A DNA stretch of 64,000 bases from Subdoligranulum variabile (GTDB taxonomy: Bacteria; Bacillota; Clostridia; Oscillospirales; Ruminococcaceae), in assembly GCA_004554775.1 (NCBI GenBank), contig SFKI01000003.1:186001-250000 (forward strand), given 5' to 3'. Positions within the stretch are counted from its first letter, which is position 1. Every line of letters starts with the position of its first letter. The position numbers were made by a program, and so were the translations under genes. The notes below the pieces were generated by a model, which worked only from the letters and a program-made list of their open reading frames with translations, was not told the DNA's origin and ran no database searches. Positions 51,166 through 60,398 of this stretch are shown in pieces.

Positions 51166-52068
51166 ATGTCTAAGAAAAAGTCGGGAATGCAGATCTATAC
51201 CAAACAAGACAAAGCCATCCTCTACTGCGGCTATGCACTGTTGGCGCTGTTTCTCATCGCCATTATTGTGCCGATGGTTTACATTGTGATCGCTTCGTTC
51301 ATGGATCCCGTCACATTGCAAAACAAGGGCATTTCCTTTGACTTCAGCAAATGGAGCCTGGATGCCTATGAGCGCGTCATCTCGGACAAACAGATATGGG
51401 TCGGTTTCAAAAACGCTGTTCTTTATTCGGTTATATTTACCGTCATTTCCGTTGCCGTAACGATGCTGGCAGCCTATCCGATGTCGCTGCCGGACTTCAA
51501 GGGCAAGAAATTTTTCAACATCTTATTCGTTATCACGATGTTCTTCAACGGCGGTCTGATCCCTACCTACCTGCTGATCAACAACCTCGGTCTGCTGGAT
51601 TCCATGTGGGCGGTTATCCTGCCGGGTGCATTCAGCGTCTGGAATATGATCATTGCCCGTACCTACTATCAGGGGATCCCGCGTGAGCTTCGTGAGGCAG
51701 CCGATGTGGATGGTGCCAGCGAAATGCGCTACTTCTTTAATATCTTGCTGCCGGTTTGTATGCCGGTAGTGGCGGTACTTGCTCTTTGGCAGTTTGTAGC
51801 TATGTGGAACAGCTATTTTGACGCGATGATCTACCTGAACAGTGCCTCCAAACAGCCCCTGCAGTTGGTGCTGCGCTCTATCCTGATCCAAAGCCAGCCC
51901 GAATCCGGTATGATTGCCGATATTCAAAGCACGGCTGAACGCGCCAAAATGGCCGAGTTGCTCAAGTATGCAACCATTATCATTTCCAGCCTGCCGCTGC
52001 TGGTCATGTATCCCTTCTTCCAAAAGTATTTTGATGCAGGCATTATGGCGGGCTCCGTCAAGGGCTGA
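51166..52068 (+). CDS. Carbohydrate ABC transporter permease (YtcP/UgpE-like)
   Basis: A 300-residue permease; ATG 51166 follows AAGGAGGTG. It has six helices, an FFNGGLIPTYLLINNLGLLDS segment (core GGLIPTYLLINNLGL) and the EAA loop LREAADVDGASEMRYFF near residue 170. It completes the membrane channel. No ATPase is encoded in the locus, so the importer probably borrows a shared MsmK-like ATPase, as many CUT1 systems in these bacteria do. Confidence 0.88.
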   Translation: MSKKKSGMQIYTKQDKAILYCGYALLALFLIAIIVPMVYIVIASFMDPVTLQNKGISFDFSKWSLDAYERVISDKQIWVGFKNAVLYSVIFTVISVAVTMLAAYPMSLPDFKGKKFFNILFVITMFFNGGLIPTYLLINNLGLLDSMWAVILPGAFSVWNMIIARTYYQGIPRELREAADVDGASEMRYFFNILLPVCMPVVAVLALWQFVAMWNSYFDAMIYLNSASKQPLQLVLRSILIQSQPESGMIADIQSTAERAKMAELLKYATIIISSLPLLVMYPFFQKYFDAGIMAGSVKG

Positions 52069-52128
52069 TTGTTAGGAAAACTCGACCGGGATTTCCCGGC
52101 CGCAATATTAAAAAAGGAGAAAAACATT

Positions 52129-53802
52129 ATGAAAAAATTGATTTCACGCTGCAATTTCCTCAAAATGGGCGCCTTGGCGAGCGCTGTTATGATGCTGGCC
52201 GCCTGCGGCGGCGGTGCCGGAGGCGGAAAAGATTCGGCTGCCAATGTAGATGTTACCGGCACCGTTTCGTTTCCTCTGGCGGAGCAGGTAACCTTTACCG
52301 GTATGACAAGCTATCCGGTCGGCAGTGAATCTGAGCCGAACAACCGTACCATTTTCAAACGTCTTGAGGAATCCACCAATGTACATATCGACTGGACGGC
52401 TATTCAGGCTGACCAGTGGAGCGATAAAATCACCCTGAATATGTCCAACCCCAACACTCTGACGGATTTTGTCTTTACGGCAGATTTCAGCGACAGTGAC
52501 CTGCTGCGCTACGCAGATCAGGGCGTTATTGTCAATCTGGAGGACTACATCGACAACAATATGCCCAACCTCAAGAAGGTTTTTGAGATGTACCCGGAGT
52601 ACCGTACCATGTGTACAGATTCCGAGGGACATATCTGGGCGTTGCCGTGGATCGAGCAATTGGGCGCTGAAAAGACGGCGATCCAAACGGTGGGAAATAT
52701 GAGCTTCATCAACAAGAAGTGGCTGGATTTCCTGGGTCTGGAGATGCCGACGACGGTAGATGAATTTGAGCAGGTACTGATCGCTTTCCGTGACAACGCG
52801 GATGCCATCAAGAGTGAGTTTGGCATTGAGGGTGATATCATCCCGATGTCCTGCATTGTCAACAACGGTGACCAGGATCCCAGTATCCTGATCAACGGCT
52901 TTGGTGAGGGCTATGGTGATGCCGATAAGGATCGCCACATTGCCGTCACTGATGACCTGAAGGTTATCTGCGCGGCCACTCAGCAGGGCTACCGTGAAGG
53001 TCTTGACTGGCTGCACAAGCTGTATTCTGAAAACCTCATTGACCCCGAATGCTTTACGCAGGAATGGTCCACCTATGTTTCTAAAGGCAAGGCCGGTCGT
53101 TATGGCGTCTGCTTTAGCTGGGATGTTGCCAACATCGACAACCTGACCGATTGGGAACCCCTGCCCGCACTGACTGCCGATACCCGCAATATCACCCCGC
53201 AGAACGGTTCCTTCACCAGCGGCTTTGGGCGCGGCAAGTGTGTTGTCACCGCCAAGGCATCGAACCCCGCGCTGGTTTGTGCTTGGCTTGACCAGATGTA
53301 TGCACCCCTGCAGTCTCCCCAGAACAACTGGGGTACCTACGGCGATGAAACCGGTTTCAATATCTTTGAAATGTCCACGAACGATAAGGGCGAGCCGATG
53401 CTGAAGCACGCCCCCCTCGGCGATGCGTCCCCCGTTGAAGTCCGCGAAGCACAGTGCGTCGGCGGTCCTCTGGCAGTTCTGGATGATTACTACGGCGTTT
53501 ATGTCACCTGCCCGGACGATGCACAGTACCGTTTGGACTGGATCAAGGATATTTACACCCCGGATATGAACAACAAGTATGTTTACCCCAATGTTTTTAT
53601 GAGCAACGAGGACACCGAGCAGGTTTCCAACCTTCAGGCAGATCTCCAAACCTACATGAACACCCAGAAGGCAAACTGGATCATGAACGGTACTACCGAT
53701 GCTGAGTGGAATGAGTACCTCGACAAACTGGAAGCCTACGGATTGTCTGACTATCTGGCGATTATGCAGAAGTATCTTGATGCCTATTACGCAAAGCAAT
53801 AA
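52129..53802 (+). CDS. Carbohydrate-binding extracellular lipoprotein of the ABC importer
   Basis: A 557-residue protein with signal peptide MKKLISRCNFLKMGALASAV and a lipobox ending LAAC. A glycine-rich linker and a large solute-binding fold of the LplA/YtcQ type follow (NPNTLTDFVFTADFSDSD; DSEGHIWALPW). Its size is normal for oligosaccharide-binding members. Genetic linkage to GH32 and amylosucrase suggests sucrose or short fructans as ligand. Confidence 0.88.
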   Translation: MKKLISRCNFLKMGALASAVMMLAACGGGAGGGKDSAANVDVTGTVSFPLAEQVTFTGMTSYPVGSESEPNNRTIFKRLEESTNVHIDWTAIQADQWSDKITLNMSNPNTLTDFVFTADFSDSDLLRYADQGVIVNLEDYIDNNMPNLKKVFEMYPEYRTMCTDSEGHIWALPWIEQLGAEKTAIQTVGNMSFINKKWLDFLGLEMPTTVDEFEQVLIAFRDNADAIKSEFGIEGDIIPMSCIVNNGDQDPSILINGFGEGYGDADKDRHIAVTDDLKVICAATQQGYREGLDWLHKLYSENLIDPECFTQEWSTYVSKGKAGRYGVCFSWDVANIDNLTDWEPLPALTADTRNITPQNGSFTSGFGRGKCVVTAKASNPALVCAWLDQMYAPLQSPQNNWGTYGDETGFNIFEMSTNDKGEPMLKHAPLGDASPVEVREAQCVGGPLAVLDDYYGVYVTCPDDAQYRLDWIKDIYTPDMNNKYVYPNVFMSNEDTEQVSNLQADLQTYMNTQKANWIMNGTTDAEWNEYLDKLEAYGLSDYLAIMQKYLDAYYAKQ

Positions 53803-53821
53803 GTTTCACCAGGAGGAATCC

Positions 53822-55297
53822 ATGAGCAATACAATTTTGCAGAAGGCACGCGATTATGAGGAAGAGCACGGCGCTGCCATTTCTGCGGCAGAGCGCCCTG
53901 CCTACCACTTGACCCCTTATGTAGGCTGGATGAATGACCCGAACGGCTTTTCCTTCTATCATGGGAAATACCACCTGTTTTACCAGTACAACCCCTACGC
54001 AACACAATGGGGTCCGATGCACTGGGGACACGCGGTCAGCACAGACTTGCTGCATTGGGAGTATCTGCCCTGCGCCATTGCTCCGGATTCTCCGTCTGAT
54101 AACGGCCCCGGCTGCTTCTCCGGTTCGGCAACGGAGCTGGATGATGGCAGGCAGCTACTGCTCTACACCAGCGTGGTTTCTGAAAAACAGCCGAATGGTG
54201 AAATGCGGGATATTCAGACCCAGAGCGTTGCTGTGGGCGATGGATTGGATTACGAAAAACCTGCCTGCAACCCGGTGCTGACCCAGAAAGATTTGCCTGA
54301 AGGATACAGCAAATTCGACTTCCGTGACCCGAAGATCTGGCGCGAAGCTGACGGCACCTACTCTGCCGTGACCGTTGCCCTGACCGAGGACGGCAGCGGT
54401 GCAGCCGTACTGTTCCAAAGCAAGGACGGTTTCGACTGGCATTTTGTTACCGTGCTGGTGCGCAACAACAACGTGTACGGTAAAATGTGGGAGTGCCCGG
54501 ACTTTTTCCCGCTGGACGGCAAGCATGTACTGATGGTCGGACCGATGGAAATGCGTCCGTCCGGTGAGTTCCACAACGGACACAATGTGATCGCGTTTAT
54601 CGGCAGTTATGATGAGAAAACCCATACCTTTACCCGCGAACAGGTGCAGCTGGTGGACGGTGGCATCGACTTTTACGCCACCCAAACCACACAGGCACCC
54701 GATGGGCGCCGCCTGATGACGGCGTGGCTGCAAACCTGGTCGGATACCGAGGATAAGCCGCAGGGATGCAAGTGGTTCGGGCAGACCATCTGCCCGCGCG
54801 AGCTGCATCTGAAGGACGGACACATTGTGCAGACCCCGGTTCGGGAGCTGGATGCCGCCCACGGTAAGCGCACTCTGCACGAAGATGTGACTGTACAGAA
54901 TGAAACTGTGCTGGCTGGCATCGGCGGGCGCATTGCCGACCTGACCGTCACCGTGGCAGCGGGTGAATACCGCAGCTTTACCGTCAAGCTGGCAGCCGAT
55001 GCAGCGTATCACACCCGCCTGACCTATGACCCCTACACCTCGCTGTTGACGCTGGATCGCAGCTGTGCCGGTTCCCGCGCCGATATTGTGCATACCCGCA
55101 GCTGCAAGGTGCGCAGCCAAAACGGCGCGCTCAAGCTTCGCATCCTATTGGATAAAAACAGCGTGGAGGTTTTTGTTAACGATGGCGAGCAGACGATGAC
55201 AGCGTGGATCTACACCCCGCAATCCGCCGATGGCATCACCTTTGCTGCAGACGGTCAGACAACCATTACTGTGGAACAGTTTGAACTGAATCTGTAA
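53822..55297 (+). CDS. GH32 beta-fructosidase (sucrose/fructan hydrolase)
   Basis: A 491-residue enzyme starting at 53822 after AGGAGG. WMNDPNG near residue 38 carries the nucleophile, FRDPK near residue 167 the transition-state aspartate and WECPDFF near residue 225 the acid/base. A C-terminal beta-sandwich domain follows (LRILLDKNSVEVFVNDG). No signal peptide is present, so it acts on sucrose or fructo-oligosaccharides after import. Sucrose 6-phosphate is less likely because the importer is ABC type and not a PTS. Confidence 0.9.
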   Translation: MSNTILQKARDYEEEHGAAISAAERPAYHLTPYVGWMNDPNGFSFYHGKYHLFYQYNPYATQWGPMHWGHAVSTDLLHWEYLPCAIAPDSPSDNGPGCFSGSATELDDGRQLLLYTSVVSEKQPNGEMRDIQTQSVAVGDGLDYEKPACNPVLTQKDLPEGYSKFDFRDPKIWREADGTYSAVTVALTEDGSGAAVLFQSKDGFDWHFVTVLVRNNNVYGKMWECPDFFPLDGKHVLMVGPMEMRPSGEFHNGHNVIAFIGSYDEKTHTFTREQVQLVDGGIDFYATQTTQAPDGRRLMTAWLQTWSDTEDKPQGCKWFGQTICPRELHLKDGHIVQTPVRELDAAHGKRTLHEDVTVQNETVLAGIGGRIADLTVTVAAGEYRSFTVKLAADAAYHTRLTYDPYTSLLTLDRSCAGSRADIVHTRSCKVRSQNGALKLRILLDKNSVEVFVNDGEQTMTAWIYTPQSADGITFAADGQTTITVEQFELNL

Positions 55298-55327
55298 CAG
55301 GATATTCCCTTCGTTTCTCCTTCATCA

Positions 55328-55370
55328 ACACAGCCCCGTTCTGGTTCCCTTCACCAGAACGGGGCTGTGT
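55328..55370 (+). terminator. Terminator of the importer/GH32 operon
   Basis: ACACAGCCCCGTTCTGG and CCAGAACGGGGCTGTGT form a 17-bp perfect stem with a 9-nt loop, followed by TTTAGGG. Confidence 0.85.
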
Positions 55371-55406
55371 TTAGGGCGCTGGGAGTGGAGTGAAACTCTT
55401 TATAAA

Positions 55407-55474
55407 ATAGCAGCACCGTGTAATTCAAACGCCAATATAGTGGCATTTTGAATTGCACGGTGCTGTTTTGCTAT
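55407..55474. repeat. Long imperfect inverted repeat (MITE-like or terminator)
   Basis: AGCACCGTGTAATTCAAA and TTTGAATTGCACGGTGCT pair with one mismatch. ATAGC/GCTAT caps the outside, GCCA/TGGC the inside, and AT-rich flanks lie on both sides. It sits between the GH32 operon and the integrase island. Confidence 0.7.
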
Positions 55475-55517
55475 AAAAATATGCGAACTAATGAAATTGT
55501 GCCGAGCGAGAGAGGGA

Positions 55518-55814
55518 TTAATCCTCGTTTGAGTTTTGGAGCGATGCGTCAATATCTTTAGGCAAGGGAGAAGAGTGCGTAATCGTTGAGCCAAAAGACC
55601 ATTGCAACTTCCACTCAAAATACTTTTCAGGTGTGATCTTGCCCGTATGATATCTGTACTGCATTACTGCGTAGGTGTTAAACAGGCAGTTAAGCAAGTC
55701 GTTCTCAGACCAGAGCATTGTGGGTTGTGTGTTGAAAGGAACGGTTTTGGCATTTGTCTGAATGATAGGTACTATATTGCTGCCTTTCTCAGTCGGATTC
55801 TTATCAAACGGCAT
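55518..55814 (-). CDS. Hypothetical protein, 98 aa
   Basis: A frame from ATG 55814 (MPFDKNPTEKGSNIVPIIQT...) with a globular-looking middle, LLNCLFNTYAVMQYRYHTGKITPEKYFEWKLQW (cores LNCLFNTYAVMQYRYHTG and EKYFEWKLQW). I see no ribosome site and do not recognise a family. It overlaps nothing on the other strand except the sequence just before the integrase, so it may be a small accessory gene or the remains of one. Confidence 0.4.
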   Translation of the reverse strand: MPFDKNPTEKGSNIVPIIQTNAKTVPFNTQPTMLWSENDLLNCLFNTYAVMQYRYHTGKITPEKYFEWKLQWSFGSTITHSSPLPKDIDASLQNSNED

Positions 55815-55852
55815 GGTCAATGAACATCTGAGAACACCCGGCATATCTCATC

Positions 55853-56986
55853 GTGGTATCCCGCGGCTACGATTACGAAGGGAACCGACTGAAAGCCGCA
55901 CAGAAAACGGTCCACCCACCGAAAGAACTCACATCCGGCCAGTGTAAAAAATGGCTGAACGAACAGGCAGTTCTGTTCGAGCGGGAAGTTCGGCACGACC
56001 CACAACCCGTGAACCATGCCATGACGCTGGCAGCGTATACCGAACACTGGCTGCGGGATATCGCCCCAGACAAACTGGCAGCCAGCACCTATTCCCGTGA
56101 CCAGCAGGATATCCGGCGCATCCTGCCAGCACTGGGGCATTACAAACTGACCGATCTGCGCAAGGAAACCATCCGTGCCTTCTACGAAGCCATGCGCTCA
56201 GAGCCTAAACTGACGGATGGACAGCCACTCTCGGAACGGTCCGTGGAGGGACTGCACAACACACTGTGCAGCATCTTGTCCGGTGCTGTGGAGGAATGCT
56301 ACCTGACTCATAACCCGGCATGGCGGGTGTACAAACCCAAAGGCGTGCGCAAAGAGCGCCCGGTGGCCGACGAGGAAACAGTGCAGAAGCTGATCGCCGC
56401 TCTGGAAATACAAAGCATGAAATATGAAGTGTACTTCAAACTGGTACTGGCCACAGGGATGCGCCGCGGCGAAGCCTGCGGATTGCGCTGGTCTGACATT
56501 GACTGGAGGCACCGGACCATCCATGTGCAGCGGACGGTGGTAAAACTCAGTGGGCAGAAGATATTCACCAAGGAGCCGAAAACCGCCAGCGGTAACCGGA
56601 GGGTGTACATCAGCAAAGAGATGTGTAAACTGTTGAAAGCGTGGAAGCAGGAATGTGCCTGGCAAATGGAACAGGCAGAAGGGCAGGCCCTGACGGAGGA
56701 AGATTACCTCTTCCGGCAGCCGAGCGGCAATCCCATGGTGCCCACGACCTTTACCTTCCGTTTCAAGAAAATCCTCAAGGAAAACGGGTTGCCTCAAAAC
56801 TTATCTGTCCACAGCCTGCGCCATACCAACGCCAGCCTGCTTATCGCCCAGGGCGTGGATGTCCGCACCGTTGCAGGACTGCTTGGTCACTCCCAGCCCA
56901 GTACCACACTGGATATCTATGCCCATGCCTTTGATAAAACCAAGCGAGAGGCACAGGAAAAGCTTGGAAAGGTGATGGGGTTATAA
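55853..56986 (+). CDS. Tyrosine-type integrase, N-terminally short
   Basis: A 377-residue recombinase from GTG 55853. The arm-binding region is followed by a SAM-like core-binding domain (MTLAAYTEHWLRDIAP) and a catalytic domain with ATGMRRGEA (Arg), HSLRHTNAS (His-x-x-Arg) and GLLGHSQPSTTLDIYAH (His, Tyr), so the active site is complete. The frame is open for only seven more codons upstream (EHPAYLI), back to a TGA, and there is no ribosome site. Related integrases have 20-30 further residues, so the 5' end seems to be lost. It probably brought in the genes that follow. Confidence 0.85.
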   Translation: MVSRGYDYEGNRLKAAQKTVHPPKELTSGQCKKWLNEQAVLFEREVRHDPQPVNHAMTLAAYTEHWLRDIAPDKLAASTYSRDQQDIRRILPALGHYKLTDLRKETIRAFYEAMRSEPKLTDGQPLSERSVEGLHNTLCSILSGAVEECYLTHNPAWRVYKPKGVRKERPVADEETVQKLIAALEIQSMKYEVYFKLVLATGMRRGEACGLRWSDIDWRHRTIHVQRTVVKLSGQKIFTKEPKTASGNRRVYISKEMCKLLKAWKQECAWQMEQAEGQALTEEDYLFRQPSGNPMVPTTFTFRFKKILKENGLPQNLSVHSLRHTNASLLIAQGVDVRTVAGLLGHSQPSTTLDIYAHAFDKTKREAQEKLGKVMGL

Positions 56987-56996
56987 ACGTATTTGC

Positions 56997-57040
56997 ACAG
57001 CCATGCTCCTGCCGAGGCGGCAGGAACATGGCTGTTGCTA
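56997..57040 (+). terminator. Terminator after the integrase
   Basis: ACAGCCATG...CTCCTGCC pairs with GGCAGGA...CATGGCTGT in an interrupted 17-bp stem just past the integrase stop. Confidence 0.7.
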
Positions 57041-57079
57041 TTACCGAATTTCTTTGCTATACTGAGATCAGAGGTGATT

Positions 57080-57352
57080 ATGATGGAGTTTCGCAAAGAA
57101 CCAGGCCGGATTTTTTCTACGGATGAAACAGGAAAACTGCTGGCGGAGGTGACCTTCCCGGAACGGGAGGGTGTTGCCGTCATCAACCACACCTTTGTGG
57201 ACGGTTCTCTGCGGGGACAGGGAGTTGCCGGGCAGCTTCTGCGTGCGGTGGCCGATACCCTGCGTCAGGATGGCCGCAAGGCCAAACCTATCTGTTCCTA
57301 CGCCATACACTGGTTTGAGATGCACCCCGAGGAGCAGGATCTGTTGGGGTAA
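57080..57352 (+). CDS. Small GNAT-like N-acetyltransferase (YjdJ type)
   Basis: A 90-residue protein from ATG 57080 with AGAGGTG upstream; ATG 57083 is an equal alternative. VINHTFVDGSLRGQGVAGQL contains the acetyl-CoA loop (RGQGVAG), and CSYAIHWFEMHPEEQDLL ends the fold, as in the short Acetyltransf_CG/YjdJ family. The substrate is unknown. It is 12 nt before the MazG/HhH fusion, in the same transcript. Confidence 0.82.
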   Translation: MMEFRKEPGRIFSTDETGKLLAEVTFPEREGVAVINHTFVDGSLRGQGVAGQLLRAVADTLRQDGRKAKPICSYAIHWFEMHPEEQDLLG

Positions 57353-57363
57353 CGAGATAGAGC

Positions 57364-58425
57364 ATGCAATATCACAAACTGGTCCGGGACCGCATCCCGG
57401 AGATCATAGAAGCAGACGGCAAAACCTGTACTTGGGAAACCCTCTCCGAAGAAGCCCACCTCCAGCTTCTGGACAAAAAGCTGAACGAGGAGCTGGCCGA
57501 ATACCAGGAAAGCAAATCCCTGGAAGAATTGGCCGATCTGCTGGAGGTCATGCAGGCTGTGATCCGGGCGCGGGGCTGGACGCCGGAGCAGCTGGAACAG
57601 TTGCAGGCAGACAAAGCTGCCCAGCGGGGTGGGTTTGAAAAACGCATTTTACTTACCTCTGTGCGTAAGAAAGAGGATTATCGCTATCTGCTGGTGATGC
57701 GGGACTTTCTGCAAGCATCCGGCAAGCTGTACTCCACCACCTTCCCCCAGTTGGTCCGCCAACGGCAGCAGGGCAAGGTGTTTTCTTTCCGGGAACATCT
57801 GCGGGGGCTGCTTTATGCCCAGTTGAGCGCCCATACCCAGTGGCATCGTGTGGCCCCCAAGCTGCCCCGGGTGGATGAATTATTCTTCCAATATGATGAA
57901 CAGGCCATCCTGGCCCGGGAAAGCAGCTATTTTACAGAGGGACTGAAACAACTTTCCTGCGCCAGTCAGTGTACCAATCGCCAGATGAAGCATCTGGGCG
58001 AAAACATTGAAAAACTTCGGCGGATTGCTGATGAATATGGCAGCATGGATGCCTATGTGACCTCGGCACCACCAGAAGAAATCGTCCGGGACCTTGCCGC
58101 AGGGCCACACAAGTTATACGGCATCGGCCCGGCCCTTGCCTGGGAATATCTGCGCAATGTGGGCATCGACGGGGTCAAACCCGACATTCACGTCTGCCGG
58201 TTTCTTGGCGCCGACCGTATGGGGGAATCCGAGCAGGAACAGGCAGCCCCCGACGAAGCCGTGGCTATCGTCCGCAAAATGAGCGAGCAGCTGCATCTGC
58301 CTATGGTGGAGATCGACAGCATTCTTTGGAGTTACTGCGCCAGCCACTATGGAGAAATCTGCACTGCAGCCCCACACTGTGAGGCTTGTGTTGTGCGCGG
58401 ATTCTGTACCAGAAAGGAAGGATAA
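57364..58425 (+). CDS. Fused MazG-like NTP pyrophosphatase and HhH-GPD DNA glycosylase-like protein
   Basis: A 353-residue protein with two domains. Residues 1-85 (YHKLVRDRIPEII, EELAEY...EELADLLEV) form a MazG-like/phosphoribosyl-ATP-pyrophosphatase-type helical domain with ExxE and ExxD metal motifs. Residues 100-353 look like the endonuclease III superfamily: a helix-hairpin-helix LYGIGPALA, the catalytic-type aspartate in KPDIHVCRFLG and a C-terminal iron-sulphur loop C-x5-C-x2-C-x5-C (ICTAAPHCEACVVRGFC). The lyase lysine after the HhH glycine motif is absent, so base excision without strand cleavage is expected. A fusion of pool sanitation and base repair is unusual. Confidence 0.75.
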   Translation: MQYHKLVRDRIPEIIEADGKTCTWETLSEEAHLQLLDKKLNEELAEYQESKSLEELADLLEVMQAVIRARGWTPEQLEQLQADKAAQRGGFEKRILLTSVRKKEDYRYLLVMRDFLQASGKLYSTTFPQLVRQRQQGKVFSFREHLRGLLYAQLSAHTQWHRVAPKLPRVDELFFQYDEQAILARESSYFTEGLKQLSCASQCTNRQMKHLGENIEKLRRIADEYGSMDAYVTSAPPEEIVRDLAAGPHKLYGIGPALAWEYLRNVGIDGVKPDIHVCRFLGADRMGESEQEQAAPDEAVAIVRKMSEQLHLPMVEIDSILWSYCASHYGEICTAAPHCEACVVRGFCTRKEG

Positions 58426-58427
58426 GG

Positions 58428-58886
58428 TTGGACCCTGTTTCTTTGCAGGCCTCGGTGGCCGAAAAGATCAAGGCGCTGTACGCCATCTCCCGGGAACTGG
58501 AGCAGCTTTTCCCCGGCCGGCATTATACGCCGGACGGCCACATGGTCGGCAGCATCGGGGAAGCCCTGGCCGCCAGCTGTTACGGGCTGGAGCTATTCAC
58601 GGCGGGTGCAGAAACCCACGATGCCAAAGCCCCCGACGGGCGTCTTGTACAGATCAAGGCCACCCAGATTGACCGGGTGGCTCTGTCCAGTGAACCGGAA
58701 TGGCTGCTCGTGCTAAAGATTCACCCCGACGGCACCTTTACCGAAGAATATAACGGCCCCGGCGCACTGGCCTGGGGCCACTGCGGAAAAATGCAGAAGA
58801 ACGGCCAGCGGCCTATCTCGCTGGCAGCACTCCGCAAGCTGCTGGCGGAAGTTCCGATGGACCAGCGGCTGCGGCAGTCTGTTTGA
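58428..58886 (+). CDS. DUF6998-like protein with PD-(D/E)xK-like core
   Basis: A TTG start at 58428 directly after GGAAGG fits best; no in-frame ATG is suitably placed. The 152-residue product (VAEKIKALYAISRELEQLFP..., GSIGEALAA, DAKAPDGRLVQIKAT) resembles DUF6998. The order GE - DAKAPDG - QIK is that of PD-(D/E)xK nuclease folds, so a nuclease-like or nucleic-acid role is an inference. It starts 2 nt after the fusion gene stop, so the two are coupled. Confidence 0.65.
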   Translation: MDPVSLQASVAEKIKALYAISRELEQLFPGRHYTPDGHMVGSIGEALAASCYGLELFTAGAETHDAKAPDGRLVQIKATQIDRVALSSEPEWLLVLKIHPDGTFTEEYNGPGALAWGHCGKMQKNGQRPISLAALRKLLAEVPMDQRLRQSV

Positions 58887-58971
58887 ACCTAGTTGCTCCG
58901 CCCACGGGTTTGGGAATCTACTGCCACCAGCGTGGTGGCGTGAAATTACATTTATACAGGAGGACAACATC

Positions 58972-60180
58972 GTGATAAAAGATGGCTCCGACCTTACGGA
59001 TGAAGAAGTTCTGCAAAACTTTTTGCTTGATATTGACTGTCTGGATGAACTGGTTCCCTGGACCAAACGTTTTAACTTGTTTGATGTATTAAAAATCTCC
59101 CGCACAGAGATTCGGCATAGCAACATATTGGGATGGCTTTTAACTCCCAATGAAAATCATGGTCTGGGCGACGCCTTTCTTCGAGCCATCATTCAATGCG
59201 TGGTTCAAGAAGATGATAACGGTCGCTATAATGTTCTGGATACGCTGCTGATGGATTTTTACAGCTTTGCTGTATACCGGGAGTGGAAATACATCGATCT
59301 TTTACTAGTGTCAGATACAGAAAAATTTTTGATTGCGATAGAAAATAAAATCGGTTCCCACGAACATGAACATCAGCTCAAAAGATATCGCCGTACGTTG
59401 GAAACGGACTATCCCAGTTATAAGAAGATGCTTCTGTATCTTACACCGGAAGGAGAAGATCCCAGCGACTGTGATAATTGGGATGTTTTGACCTATCGGG
59501 ATATCGCGGCAACGCTTAGTGAGTTACAAAATACGATGGACCTTGCACCAGATGTTTCGCTGGTAATTGGCAATTATATAGACGTTATAAGGAGGGACAT
59601 TGTGGAAGACGAAAAGCTGATAGAAGTTTGCAACAAAATCTATGCAAAGCACAAAAGAGCCCTTGACCTTATCTTTGAACATCGGAACGATGGCCGGACT
59701 CAGCTTGCGGATGGAATCAAAGCAACGCTTACTACCCTTACTGAAGAAGGCGTTATCTGTGCATCCCCGTTTACCAGCTCAAATACAAATTTCTTTGTGT
59801 TCCGCACAAACGAGATGAATCACTATTTGCCGCCCATAGACACACCGACAAGTTCGTGGGGCAACGAATATATATATTCGTATTGGATTGCCATCCGCGA
59901 AAATCAGCTCTGCGGCGTGTTTGAAATCGGGGGATGGAATGTCCCGGAACAGCAAATGCAAACCATGCAGAAAATGATAGATCTATTAAAGCCGGGAGAT
60001 AAAAGAAGAGAGAATTTCCGTTATAAGCGTTTGTTCCGAACCGGATGGTATAAAATTGAAGAAAACGACAGCTTTGAGGATTCCGTTTCTGACTGTGTCA
60101 GAAAGGTTGTAAAGGATCTCTTAAAAAAAGAAACTCAACTTCTGAAACAAATGGAAATGGCGGAACGGACAGAAGCGTAA
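58972..60180 (+). CDS. PD-(D/E)xK nuclease superfamily protein (PDDEXK_4 type)
   Basis: A 402-residue protein with a GTG start after AGGAGG. The N-terminal EIRHSNILGWLLTPNENHGLG and the core YIDLLLVSDTEKFLIAIENKIGSHEHEHQL (cores KYIDLLLV and LIAIENKIGSHEHEHQL) give the D...ExK active site. A C-terminal domain of unknown role follows (YWIAIRENQLCGVFEIGGW). Proteins of this type are often next to restriction or abortive-infection systems. It is the last large gene of the integrase island. Confidence 0.8.
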   Translation: MIKDGSDLTDEEVLQNFLLDIDCLDELVPWTKRFNLFDVLKISRTEIRHSNILGWLLTPNENHGLGDAFLRAIIQCVVQEDDNGRYNVLDTLLMDFYSFAVYREWKYIDLLLVSDTEKFLIAIENKIGSHEHEHQLKRYRRTLETDYPSYKKMLLYLTPEGEDPSDCDNWDVLTYRDIAATLSELQNTMDLAPDVSLVIGNYIDVIRRDIVEDEKLIEVCNKIYAKHKRALDLIFEHRNDGRTQLADGIKATLTTLTEEGVICASPFTSSNTNFFVFRTNEMNHYLPPIDTPTSSWGNEYIYSYWIAIRENQLCGVFEIGGWNVPEQQMQTMQKMIDLLKPGDKRRENFRYKRLFRTGWYKIEENDSFEDSVSDCVRKVVKDLLKKETQLLKQMEMAERTEA

Positions 60181-60398
60181 TCTCTTATGAACCCCCTTGA
60201 GGCGGAATGACAGCCTTTTCGGCGCGGTTCGGGTAAAGGGCGACGGGTTATCCTCTGCTGGCAACAAGCCCCCCTGTGAGCCTTTTGGGCCCACGACTGG
60301 CGCCCGAAACTTTGTATCGGATTTTTTATAAAAACAAAAACTGATAAAATAGCTCTCGTGCTGCCCGATGTACAAAACCAGCACGGAAAGGAGATTCC
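60181..60398. other. Gap between nuclease gene and small peptide
   Basis: I see no gene here. The right part (60,330-60,360) is AT-rich with a possible -10 (TAAAAT) for the small peptide. Confidence 0.4.
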
